64,000 nucleotides of DNA from Deltaproteobacteria bacterium (GTDB taxonomy: Bacteria; Bdellovibrionota; JAJCYS01): positions 124,001 through 188,000 of the forward strand of contig JAJCYS010000004.1 in NCBI GenBank assembly GCA_029262815.1, read 5' to 3'. Each line of letters opens with the position of its first letter. The first letter of the stretch is position 1. Positions 29,489-38,436 of the stretch are shown here, piece by piece. Position numbers and translations under genes: made by a program. The notes beneath the pieces were generated by a model. It did not search any database. It was not told the origin of the DNA and worked only from the letters and a program-made list of their open reading frames with translations.

Positions 29489-30148
29489 GTGGGGTTTAGG
29501 TCAAAATATCGAGTAGACACAGTACCCTTGTGGTTGAAGCCTTTGTTTTACATGTACGGATACGGCTTGGGCACCCTGTTTTACTTATATTTTAAACTTG
29601 TGAATTGGACTTGCCGAATCGATATTGTTTGGGATACCCACGCTAAACAGACTAAAGAACCCCAGATATTTTGTTTCTGGCATCAGTACATTCCTTTATA
29701 TTTCAGCACATTCATCAATCATCAAAACCATACTTGGATGAACCATCCTTCATGGTATATGAAGCCTATTCACGTCGTGATGAACTTCGTTGGGGTCAAA
29801 AATATCGTATTAGGCTCTACAAATCACGGTGGACGAGAAGCCGCTGAGCAATTGGTTAGCCATGTTCTTGAAGGCGCTTCGACCGTTGTTTTACCTGATG
29901 GCCCCTATGGGCCTTCAAAAATATTAAAGAAAGGAGTGTTATTCATGGCTCTGGAAACGAAGGCACCTATACTACCGCTCACCTTTCATCCTCAGAACTA
30001 CATCCAAGGATCGGGATGGGACCAGAAATGGTTTTTGTTGCCTTTTCAAAAAATGAAGGTCAGAATCCATTCGCCCATTTATGTAACCGATTCAAATTTT
30101 ATCGAAGTAGCTCAAAAGCTCACTGAAACCTTAAATTGGCGTAAATGA
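29489..30148 (+). CDS. DUF374-like lysophospholipid acyltransferase-type protein; start uncertain
   Basis: FCFWHQYIPLY...VLPDGPYGPSKILKKGVLFMALETKAPILPLTF. The ORF extends upstream to 29114, but that part is antisense to the neighbouring CDS. 29489 is a conservative in-frame GTG; the true start may lie between about 29390 and 29489. Confidence 0.7.
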   Translation: MGFRSKYRVDTVPLWLKPLFYMYGYGLGTLFYLYFKLVNWTCRIDIVWDTHAKQTKEPQIFCFWHQYIPLYFSTFINHQNHTWMNHPSWYMKPIHVVMNFVGVKNIVLGSTNHGGREAAEQLVSHVLEGASTVVLPDGPYGPSKILKKGVLFMALETKAPILPLTFHPQNYIQGSGWDQKWFLLPFQKMKVRIHSPIYVTDSNFIEVAQKLTETLNWRK

Positions 30149-30184
30149 CCTGACCCGTCATTGCAGGGATGACAAGTAAGTGGG

Positions 30185-31549
30185 TTAATAGTCCAGCGTT
30201 TTGAAGCCGCCTTTGCCACGATTTTTGATAAGCTCTTGCAACTCAATACGCCCCTGACGCGCATCTTCAAACGCAGAAGAGCGAGACATTGCTCGTATTC
30301 GTTCTTCAGTACTTAATTCTCCTGTGGCTATTTCACGCTCTACTACTTTTCCATTTTGTAGGCGGTATTGTTTTTTCTTTTCGATTAGACGCTTCATCAC
30401 TGCCCAACGTTTCTTCTCACGTGTCCGATATTGCTTAATCGCTTGTTGCTCCCGTCTTGACATATTCTCAACTTCACCGGGTAGTTTTTTCCAAAATGCT
30501 TTACCTTTTTTCTTAGCTTCCAAACTGGCCTGTAGGTAATATTCTGAAGCATCGCCAATTTGCTCTGCGGCTTGATAAGTGTCAGATATTTTTTGTTTTA
30601 TAATTCGGCCACGTTTATCCACATAACAAGTCCAATCCGTTTTTAAGCAATCAGGGTGCCGTTTTTTGTATTCTTCTAAAACTTTATAAAATTTATGAGT
30701 CTGCTCGTGACGCTCTTTCTGAGTTCCGATCAACTCAGCCGTAAATTTATAATTTGATTTTTTTCGTATATCCAATTGATCAGAAATATCTGTTGCTGAT
30801 TTTTCAGAACCTTTTAACGCTTTTGTTCTAAATGATGATTTGATACGAGCCTCTTGAATCGATCGGTTATAGGCTCTAAATTTTTCTAATCGCTCTATTC
30901 GTTTGCGTTGGAATTGTGCTTCTTGTATGGACCGTTCTTTCTTATGCATAAAACGTAATGCATCTTCAGCTAAATCCACTGTGACATGTCCTTGATCGGT
31001 TGTTATGTTTGAAAGCACACCTTTCGCATATTCATCACCCACCGCTCTTGCTTGGCCTGCTTTTTTCTTTTGCACCCTTCGTCTTAAATGACGCATGACA
31101 ACTTCTTTTTTCTCTTTACCGGCTGGCGTTTTAAACCCTTTGTAAGACTCTTCAAAAACATAAAATTTTCGAAGATCAGGATCTTTCTTGGCATCAAATA
31201 ATTTTTCTAATTTTGAAGCTTTCGTATTTTCCGTGGGGTGATCAACAACCCCATCTCCATCATGATCGTGAAACTCAACCAAATTGACATACAATGAAGC
31301 GTCGTTTGCATTTCGCAACTCCTCTGAACTTCGCTGGTCGTCTACATGTTTTTTGATCATGGACTCAACTCGACCATATCGATCTTGACGGTCTTGGGCT
31401 TGTTTTGACTGTTTTTGTTGGATCAACTTTTGAGCTTTGGCTTTTTCTTGTGCTGTAACACCTGTATAGGCTACACCTGTACGTACAAATACAAAGCTAC
31501 CCATCAAAAGCACGGCAGCAATTAAGAAATTTCCCCCCATTCCCCTCAT
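30185..31549 (-). CDS. Secreted, highly basic protein of unknown function
   Basis: Signal-peptide-like N-terminus. K/R-rich, contains DHDGDGVVDH, long helical repeats. Confidence 0.65.
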   Translation of the reverse strand: MRGMGGNFLIAAVLLMGSFVFVRTGVAYTGVTAQEKAKAQKLIQQKQSKQAQDRQDRYGRVESMIKKHVDDQRSSEELRNANDASLYVNLVEFHDHDGDGVVDHPTENTKASKLEKLFDAKKDPDLRKFYVFEESYKGFKTPAGKEKKEVVMRHLRRRVQKKKAGQARAVGDEYAKGVLSNITTDQGHVTVDLAEDALRFMHKKERSIQEAQFQRKRIERLEKFRAYNRSIQEARIKSSFRTKALKGSEKSATDISDQLDIRKKSNYKFTAELIGTQKERHEQTHKFYKVLEEYKKRHPDCLKTDWTCYVDKRGRIIKQKISDTYQAAEQIGDASEYYLQASLEAKKKGKAFWKKLPGEVENMSRREQQAIKQYRTREKKRWAVMKRLIEKKKQYRLQNGKVVEREIATGELSTEERIRAMSRSSAFEDARQGRIELQELIKNRGKGGFKTLDY

Positions 31550-31616
31550 CTCTTTAATTATATCAAATGTTTATAATATATCAACTCATTTTATTTATAA
31601 TAACTGATTCATTTCC

Positions 31617-32681
31617 TTAATCATTTCGGCCTCTTCCTTTAACACTGCCGAGCAATAAGACAACGAGAACAAAGAGTATTGCGGCAATAAGGATCAATTT
31701 CATCAACGTTGCCCAGTCAAAATTAAAAGTCCCTTTACGCTTAGTGACCTCTGATTCCCCATCGACTCTAGTAATACTTGCGGATTGACCTCCTTCCTCT
31801 CCTTCTTCTTCCTCTTCGCCTGAAGACTCCCCTTCTTCACTTGCTGCACCACCCGCAGCTGCTCTTTTTTCACCCTCTTCTCTTAAAGCAAGAAATCCTT
31901 CATCATCTCCGCGCCGCCCTCTTCTTGCACCCCCTTCACTAAACCCACCATCGTCTTCAAACACCTCATCGTCATCGAATAAGTCTCCGCCCCGTCTTTT
32001 GCCTCGTCGCTTAGATCGACCCAAAAATCCTTTTGAGCCTCTTGATCCACGACGTAACCCTTTAGAACGACGTGCAGCTGCCCCTTGTCCAAAACCTTTA
32101 TCCCCTGCACCACCAAAAAAACCGCCATCCGAACCTTGAGCACCTGACGCACCCGCATTAGGCCCTCCTTGTGCTCTTGGGCCACCAGAGGCTGCATCAC
32201 CCGAACCTGAAGTCTGTCCCTCTCCTGCTGTAGCATCGGGGCCTCCTTCTTCACCCGGTTGTGCTCCCGTGTCGCCTGGGCCTGTTTCACCTGGTGTCGA
32301 CCCTGGCCCCCCCGGACCACCGGTTCCTGAGCCCGTGGTAACACCCTCAGCAAATGGATTGGTATCCTGGCCATACCACTCAGCAGGAAATCGTTTCTGG
32401 TTCCCACCCCCAATAACATTTGCAAGCTTGCCTTTGGTTGACTCCATCACACGTTGAAAACTACCCATACGACTCTGCAGAACACCAAACGTAATCACAA
32501 CAGAAATGCTCACCATCATGATGTACTGGGTCACAGACTGACCTGAACAGTACTGTGATGAATTAAAGAGTACGCGAAATTTAGGAAGCAGGATGGTTGA
32601 GAAGCACGTTTTCCATTTCAGGCAAAGGTCCATTGCTGAACAAAACCCAAACGTCGTCTTTTTTAGCTTCTTCAGCCACAC
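31617..32681 (-). CDS. Low-complexity membrane protein: pilin/TadE-like N-terminal segment, Gly/Pro-rich linker, charged region, C-terminal TM; start uncertain
   Basis: SGQSVTQYIMMVSISVVITFGVL, then GGPGGPGSTPGETGPGDTGAQPG..., RRG/EEE tracts, then LMKLILIAAILFVLVVLLLGSVKGRGR. The 5' part overlaps mpl. Confidence 0.6.
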   Translation of the reverse strand: MWLKKLKKTTFGFCSAMDLCLKWKTCFSTILLPKFRVLFNSSQYCSGQSVTQYIMMVSISVVITFGVLQSRMGSFQRVMESTKGKLANVIGGGNQKRFPAEWYGQDTNPFAEGVTTGSGTGGPGGPGSTPGETGPGDTGAQPGEEGGPDATAGEGQTSGSGDAASGGPRAQGGPNAGASGAQGSDGGFFGGAGDKGFGQGAAARRSKGLRRGSRGSKGFLGRSKRRGKRRGGDLFDDDEVFEDDGGFSEGGARRGRRGDDEGFLALREEGEKRAAAGGAASEEGESSGEEEEEGEEGGQSASITRVDGESEVTKRKGTFNFDWATLMKLILIAAILFVLVVLLLGSVKGRGRND

Positions 32682-34017
32682 AAGTTACCAGCTCCTCATG
32701 GGATCGAGCACCAAAACTCGACTTCCCCTCTTCTCTTATATCGGCTGAAAGCTGTAAAACATCCAGTCTCTCGTGATCCTGGATAGCTTGTGGCTGAAAA
32801 ACAGGGGCAATTAGAGCTAAGTCGGCCTGAGATAAGGCCTTTCTCCACTGTTGATGAAATGCATTCCTTCGACTTGTCGCACTTCGAGGTTCAAAAATAG
32901 CGCATACCCGTCGATCTGGATACCGTCTTTTTAAAGCGCGCAAATTCATGCCCACAGCAGTAGGGTGGTGCGCAAAATCATCAATTACAACAAGCCCTTG
33001 CTCACGAAGAATCCGGTGTCGTCTCAAAACGCCCGTAAACCCCTCAATCCCTTTATGAATTTGGGCTAAATCCAACTCGAGTGCTTGCCCAATCCCATAG
33101 GCAAGACACACACTCTGATAAAAACCTTCGGTAGGAATGACCAACCGTTCGTGTTCACCCAATAATTTCCCTGAACCATCTTGAATGCGAACGTGACCCG
33201 ATCTTTCTGAATAGAAATTGTAATCACATGACTCAGACGCACCATACGTTTTCAGGTTGACATCTTCTCGGACAGAATCCTGTAAATACTGTTGCCAGAT
33301 ATTCCCTTGTAATACCGATTCACTCACCCAAAGACATCCATTCTGGGGCAACATTTTAATCCACGCTTGATACGCAAGGGCCATATGTTTTTCACTTGGA
33401 TAAATATCCACATGGTCATGCTCACATGCATTCAAAACGGCGTGCGCCCCACGGTAATACATGAATTTGGGTTGTTTATCATAAAAGGAACAATCGTATT
33501 CATCCCCTTCAATTACAAACACGTCGGCTCGTTTGGGCAACTGTACACCTAAAGACTGTTCTCCGTTGAACCCACCAATAAATGATCCCGTTTCAAGCCC
33601 ATTCAAATTGCAAATATCCCGTATCAACGTTGAGGTGGTTGTTTTGCCATGTGTGCCAGTGATGACGACCTGTCTATCAGCGGGCGCCACAGAACTCGCC
33701 CACTTTCCGACAAAGCCTGCCATATGTTCAAAAGGGATTTTTTCGCTAAGAACCCATTTGACGATAGAGTTTTCTTGAGAACACACATTGCCAATGACTA
33801 CAAAATCAGGTTCAAAAGCTCGAATATGATCTAAATCCCACTCACAAACATACGAAATTTGTTCACGCTCTAAAAAAAGACGCATAGGGTCATAGATGAT
33901 TGACCGGTCAGCGCCACTTACGTCATACCCTTGCTTTTTTAGGGCCAAAGCAAGACCGCCCATGCCAATCCCACCAATACCTAAAAAATAAACTTTTCGA
34001 ATAGACTGAAAGCTCAA
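32581..34017 (-). CDS. mpl: UDP-N-acetylmuramate:L-alanyl-gamma-D-glutamyl-meso-DAP ligase (Mpl-type)
   Basis: VYFLGIGGIGMGGLALALKKQGYDVSGAD, ITGTHGKTTTSTLI, VIEGDEYDCSFYDKQPKFMYY, HHPTAVGMNLRALKRRYP. Confidence 0.88.
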   Translation of the reverse strand: MSFQSIRKVYFLGIGGIGMGGLALALKKQGYDVSGADRSIIYDPMRLFLEREQISYVCEWDLDHIRAFEPDFVVIGNVCSQENSIVKWVLSEKIPFEHMAGFVGKWASSVAPADRQVVITGTHGKTTTSTLIRDICNLNGLETGSFIGGFNGEQSLGVQLPKRADVFVIEGDEYDCSFYDKQPKFMYYRGAHAVLNACEHDHVDIYPSEKHMALAYQAWIKMLPQNGCLWVSESVLQGNIWQQYLQDSVREDVNLKTYGASESCDYNFYSERSGHVRIQDGSGKLLGEHERLVIPTEGFYQSVCLAYGIGQALELDLAQIHKGIEGFTGVLRRHRILREQGLVVIDDFAHHPTAVGMNLRALKRRYPDRRVCAIFEPRSATSRRNAFHQQWRKALSQADLALIAPVFQPQAIQDHERLDVLQLSADIREEGKSSFGARSHEELVTCVAEEAKKDDVWVLFSNGPLPEMENVLLNHPAS

Positions 34018-34026
34018 GTCAGATTC

Positions 34027-35211
34027 CTATAGCTGAAGCGTAAGTTTTGCCATGTTAAGTTCAAGGCGAAACAAGTTGCTGTAGTTTGTAAATAAAAAAA
34101 GTGCCCCTTCAGACGTCACAGTAGGAGCTGAAGAGAGTCCTGGGCCACCATGTGAGCGTCGAATCCAACGATATGTCATTTTTGAACCATCAAGTATCAT
34201 CACACTACCTTTGCTAAAAGCCAATGCTACATAAGGTGCTTTTATAAGCTGAGGAGACATCGGATACCCTTCCGATGGGTCAACAGGAATCGTAATCACC
34301 TTTCCCGAAATTGCCCCCAAGGATCTAACCTGTCCAAAATCCCCCTGTATTACATATACCTTACCATTATATTGAAATGATGTGGCACCTCTCGGGGATC
34401 CGAAGGACCAGCTTTGAAATAACTGACCGTTTTTATTTACAACATGAGTCATACTATACGCAGATGAAATGAGCATTAACCCTTTAGGCAAAAGGGTAAT
34501 AGGAGCATCGACATCCTCAACTTTTTGACCCACTGGAAGTGTTGTAATCCATCTAACAGCACCTGTTTTATCATTGAGTGCAACAGTTCGTCCTGCCGGT
34601 AAACCATACACTAAAAACCCTTCCGGATGCATCAACACCGGTGACCCACCCATGAGACTAATCGTTGGGCTTAACGTATTCCGATAGGTCCAAGCGATAG
34701 CCCGAGACTCCAAATCATACTTGATCAGTTCACTGGTGACAGAAATCAGATATAGTGAATTGCCATAAATAACGGGTTTCGTTACAAACCCTTTTCCTAA
34801 GTCTTCTTTCCAAAAAACGGTACCCGTGTGAACGCCAAACTTAAACAGAAAACCATCCTGACTAACGGCATATCCCATACCCTCTTTGAGGGCTACACCA
34901 GACAGCAACGGGTGTGCTAGCTTTTTTTCCCATCTTAAAAAACCGTGTACCCGATCTCGGCATGTCAAGACCCCCGAGTGGCTCCCAACGATGACACAGG
35001 CCCCACTAACTTGAGGTTGAAAATATTCCTTAACTCCAGGATGGTAGCCCTTACGGTCATCCCAACGTAATGGATGCCACCAAGACTCAGTTATGGTCGG
35101 CTTATAGAATACAGATCCATATGCGGGTGCTAAAAAACTAAAGAGGGTGACAAAAATCAGGAAGCCCCAAACCACTTTTCCCTGGTTGAAATACATAGCT
35201 AACCCTTCCAA
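34027..35211 (-). CDS. PQQ-like beta-propeller protein (BamB-like)
   Basis: Repeats such as DRVHGFLRWEKKL, HTGTVFWKEDL, DKTGAVRWITTL, LESRAIAWTY. Next to a YfgM-like gene, as in yfgM-bamB. Confidence 0.7.
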   Translation of the reverse strand: MEGLAMYFNQGKVVWGFLIFVTLFSFLAPAYGSVFYKPTITESWWHPLRWDDRKGYHPGVKEYFQPQVSGACVIVGSHSGVLTCRDRVHGFLRWEKKLAHPLLSGVALKEGMGYAVSQDGFLFKFGVHTGTVFWKEDLGKGFVTKPVIYGNSLYLISVTSELIKYDLESRAIAWTYRNTLSPTISLMGGSPVLMHPEGFLVYGLPAGRTVALNDKTGAVRWITTLPVGQKVEDVDAPITLLPKGLMLISSAYSMTHVVNKNGQLFQSWSFGSPRGATSFQYNGKVYVIQGDFGQVRSLGAISGKVITIPVDPSEGYPMSPQLIKAPYVALAFSKGSVMILDGSKMTYRWIRRSHGGPGLSSAPTVTSEGALFLFTNYSNLFRLELNMAKLTLQL

Positions 35212-35214
35212 ATC

Positions 35215-35892
35215 TTACTTTTCAAAAAACAATTTTAATTTATCAGCTTGTTCCGCCTCAAACTGTCCCTGATACTCTTTTGAAATTTCATCCAGTAACT
35301 TTTGCGCAGATTCTTTTCTGTTTCCCATGTACGAAAGACGCGCCAACTGTAGTTTAGCAATACCGTGAAAAGATGATTCAACTTGATTATCAAGCGTTAG
35401 TGCCTTCCATGTCTTAGAAGCTTCATCAAATTTTTTCAACCCCTCATGAGCTGTAGCCAAACGAAAATAATACAAAAACCGAGTCGCTTTTGAAAAATCA
35501 GATTTCTTCAGAATCTCAACCGATGTGTCATACTTTTTGAGGTCAAAATATATCCGGCTAAGATCTAAAGTTGCAACTTGCGCCTGAAGTGTACCTGGAT
35601 AGCTATCAATAATGTTTTTGTAGGGCGATTCAATTTCAGAAAGATGTCTTTCTGAAGGTTTACTTGGATCCTCAGCATGTGCTTTTATTTGTGGGAATGC
35701 CTCTTCATAGAGTGTCTGAGCTTGGTATAACGCATTACTTGCTTCGAGCCTAAATTCCTCTAAGTGCTTCTGGTAAGCCCATCCGGCCCCAACCAGTAGA
35801 CCAATGAGCACTATTAACCCCACAAAGTAAGCCAGCTTTCCCTGACTCCAACGCACTAAGGACTCGACGTGTTTCGAGATATCTTTTCCCAT
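35215..35892 (-). CDS. TPR membrane protein, YfgM-like
   Basis: Single N-terminal TM (LAYFVGLIVLIGLLVGAGWAYQ) followed by TPR-like repeats. Upstream of the BamB-like gene. Confidence 0.65.
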   Translation of the reverse strand: MGKDISKHVESLVRWSQGKLAYFVGLIVLIGLLVGAGWAYQKHLEEFRLEASNALYQAQTLYEEAFPQIKAHAEDPSKPSERHLSEIESPYKNIIDSYPGTLQAQVATLDLSRIYFDLKKYDTSVEILKKSDFSKATRFLYYFRLATAHEGLKKFDEASKTWKALTLDNQVESSFHGIAKLQLARLSYMGNRKESAQKLLDEISKEYQGQFEAEQADKLKLFFEK

Positions 35893-35989
35893 AACTCATC
35901 CTAACTTACTAAAAATACAGAAGTTACTACAACAATCTTAAAACGCCACTGTATCACAGGTTATTCTGATAGTACCATAATACCGTTAC

Positions 35990-36775
35990 ATGAAATGTAC
36001 TATTCAAATACGCATGCTTGTTTTCAGTTTCACTCTCATGGCTATCTTTGCCTTGCCTGCCCACGGTCAAATCCCGGGAACTAAAGACATCATAAAGGAA
36101 TTCCCAGAGTTCACAAGTGAAACGGACAGAGAACAAGAAGACATTATTGACTTCGAATTCTCGAGACTTGTCGGCATCGCTTTTCATGGGAACTTTGACT
36201 TTGTGGTAGGCGGGATATCAAAAATCATGGAAAATAGCGCGCGTGGAACTTTTTCCTTAGAGTATTTCATGACGACACAAACGGCTGCGATTGTCCAAAT
36301 TGGATTTTCTAGAACGACGACAAAGGTAGCTGGGCAAACCACTGTTGTATTTAATGGGGCCAACGAAGTACGAGATCTCTCATTTGACTCTGAGGTCGAC
36401 TTAATGCGTGGCACCCTCGGATTTCGCTTCTACCTGGGTCACCCTGCATTCCCCTCTTTTCTATATGCTGTGGGTTTACATGCTGAATTAGGTGGTGGCG
36501 CTATTCTGCGACGTGAAAAATTCAAAAACGGTGTCCTTAGTGGTGGTCTAACTGGAATTATATTTAAACTCGACAATGTAAGTGATATTAACCCTGCCAT
36601 TTACATTAACCTTGGATTTGAGATACCCCTTGTAGACCAGAGAGTCTATTTGGGGGGACAATTTGGATATACACTTGCTTTTTTGTCAGGAGAAGGAGAA
36701 AAGGGTAAGGCTGGCGAAGACAGAGATGGCGACTGGGCCACCATTGGTATCTATGTGATGGCTCATTTGTTTTAG
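35990..36775 (+). CDS. Putative outer-membrane/secreted protein of unknown function
   Basis: Signal peptide MLVFSFTLMAIFALPAHG. Beta-strand-rich, ends in aromatic F. Confidence 0.6.
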   Translation: MKCTIQIRMLVFSFTLMAIFALPAHGQIPGTKDIIKEFPEFTSETDREQEDIIDFEFSRLVGIAFHGNFDFVVGGISKIMENSARGTFSLEYFMTTQTAAIVQIGFSRTTTKVAGQTTVVFNGANEVRDLSFDSEVDLMRGTLGFRFYLGHPAFPSFLYAVGLHAELGGGAILRREKFKNGVLSGGLTGIIFKLDNVSDINPAIYINLGFEIPLVDQRVYLGGQFGYTLAFLSGEGEKGKAGEDRDGDWATIGIYVMAHLF

Positions 36776-36823
36776 AACCGGTTCTAGCAATTAAACTTCT
36801 AAACAGGATAAACTAGGCAGAGT

Positions 36824-37858
36824 ATGAGTCCCCCAAAATCAAAAAAACCTATTACGTATGACCAAGCCGGTGTCAGCCTCAAACGAGCTGAAACTTGGAA
36901 TGCTACACTCAAAAAGTGTCTACCACCCATTCCCTATCCCAATGTTGAAGTCTCGGGAATTGGTAGTTTTGCGGCGATGCATACAATTCCTAAAACATTT
37001 GGTTCCCGACCTATTTTGCTAACTGCGTGTGATGGCGTAGGCACAAAACTTAAATATCCAGTTTCGTCACCACGTAAGCTTGCAACACTGGGTGAAGATC
37101 TCGTTGCTATGAGTGCAAATGATATTGCCGCCTGCGGTGGCGCACCATTCCTATTTTTGGACTATTTAGCCTGTGGCAAAATTGACGTTTCAAAATACCG
37201 CTGGGTACTCAAAGGCATACAAAAAGCACTCACGCATTGCAGGTGTATGTTAGCCGGTGGTGAAACTGCAGAAATGCCACTTTGTTACAACACAGCAGAT
37301 TATGATCTTGCGGGATTTATGGTTGGCCTTGCCCAACCCAAACAACTACTCAACCCCAAACAAAATATCAAAAAAGGTCATGTCATCATCGGTTTGCCGA
37401 GCAATGGGATACACAGCAACGGCTATAGCTTGATTCATAAAGTATTTAGTAAGCAAAAGTTAAAAGAACTAGAGTCTCATCTATTCAAACCTACAAGACT
37501 TTACACCCCGTTTGTCCCAGAGCTGATTCAGAAGTATCCAAAAACCATCTCTGGTGCTGCACACATTACAGGGGGTGGATTCTATGAAAATCTAGCACGA
37601 ATTATACCTGAGACTCTGAGCGTTCATATCCAGACAAATACCTGGCGAAAAGAACCCGCTTTTAAGCATATTGAGCAAGCTACACATCTATCACACCGAT
37701 CACTCTATGAAACATTTAACATGGGGATGGGATTCACACTTTTTGTCAAACCAAAGGCTGCTGATACCATTCTGGCCTTATGCAAAAAAGCATGGCCTAA
37801 ATCTACCATTATTGGTGAAGTACACAAACGCACACATCATGCGGTTGACCTCACATGA
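36824..37858 (+). CDS. purM: Phosphoribosylformylglycinamidine cyclo-ligase
   Basis: TYDQAGVSLKRAE, CDGVGTKLKY, DLVAMSANDIAACGGAPFLFLDYLACGK, GGETAEMP, GLPSNGIHSNGYSLI, HITGGGFYENLARI. Confidence 0.96.
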   Translation: MSPPKSKKPITYDQAGVSLKRAETWNATLKKCLPPIPYPNVEVSGIGSFAAMHTIPKTFGSRPILLTACDGVGTKLKYPVSSPRKLATLGEDLVAMSANDIAACGGAPFLFLDYLACGKIDVSKYRWVLKGIQKALTHCRCMLAGGETAEMPLCYNTADYDLAGFMVGLAQPKQLLNPKQNIKKGHVIIGLPSNGIHSNGYSLIHKVFSKQKLKELESHLFKPTRLYTPFVPELIQKYPKTISGAAHITGGGFYENLARIIPETLSVHIQTNTWRKEPAFKHIEQATHLSHRSLYETFNMGMGFTLFVKPKAADTILALCKKAWPKSTIIGEVHKRTHHAVDLT

Positions 37859-38436
37859 CAAGACAGAAAAAAATAGTATGTTTAGCATCCGGATCAGGCT
37901 CATTATTTGAATTTTTAGCAACTCAATTCGGCTTGTGTGAAGTTCCCATAGAAGTGGTTGCACTCCTAACTGATGTTGCTGACTGTGGTGCAGTTCAAAA
38001 AGCTGATCGTCACAATATTTCTGTGCACACATTTGAATCATGGCAAAATCCAGAGGAAACATGTTTGGCAATGTCAGTGACACTTGAAAACCTACAACCT
38101 GATCTCGTCATTGGTGTGGGATTTATGAAAATACTCACTAAAACGTTCATCCATCGCTGGCATCCCATAAATACACATCCTTCATTACTACCTGCTTTTA
38201 AAGGCGCACATGCTGTTCGAGATTCAATGAATTACAACAGCTTTGTAACAGGAACTTCAGTTCATAGGATGGCTGAGGAAGTAGACCAAGGGTCATTGCT
38301 CACACAAAGCCCCTGCATATGTTTTTCAAATGAGCCTGAAGAAAACCTGCACGCTCGCATTAAGTTGATTGAAAAAGCACAATTGTTCCATACTATAATT
38401 TCGCTTTTGTCACACAAGGGTCCATCTCATGTTTGA
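37855..38436 (+). CDS. purN: Phosphoribosylglycinamide formyltransferase
   Basis: CLASGSGSLFEFLA, VGVGFMKILTKTFI, INTHPSLLPAFKGAHAV, GTSVHRMAEEVDQGSLL. Overlaps purM by 4 nt. Confidence 0.9.
   Translation: MTRQKKIVCLASGSGSLFEFLATQFGLCEVPIEVVALLTDVADCGAVQKADRHNISVHTFESWQNPEETCLAMSVTLENLQPDLVIGVGFMKILTKTFIHRWHPINTHPSLLPAFKGAHAVRDSMNYNSFVTGTSVHRMAEEVDQGSLLTQSPCICFSNEPEENLHARIKLIEKAQLFHTIISLLSHKGPSHV

Noticed and set aside
31883-32425. 180-aa minus-strand ORF overlapping the low-complexity gene in another frame
   Set aside because: Repetitive composition mirrors the Gly/Pro-rich gene in a shifted frame; no initiation signal or family resemblance.
36774-36787. 14-bp perfect palindrome tagaaccggttcta at the stop codon of the 35990 ORF, considered as a LexA-like operator or terminator
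   Set aside because: Spacing does not match the known GAAC-N4-GTTC box, no U-run, and no promoter context; too short to call.
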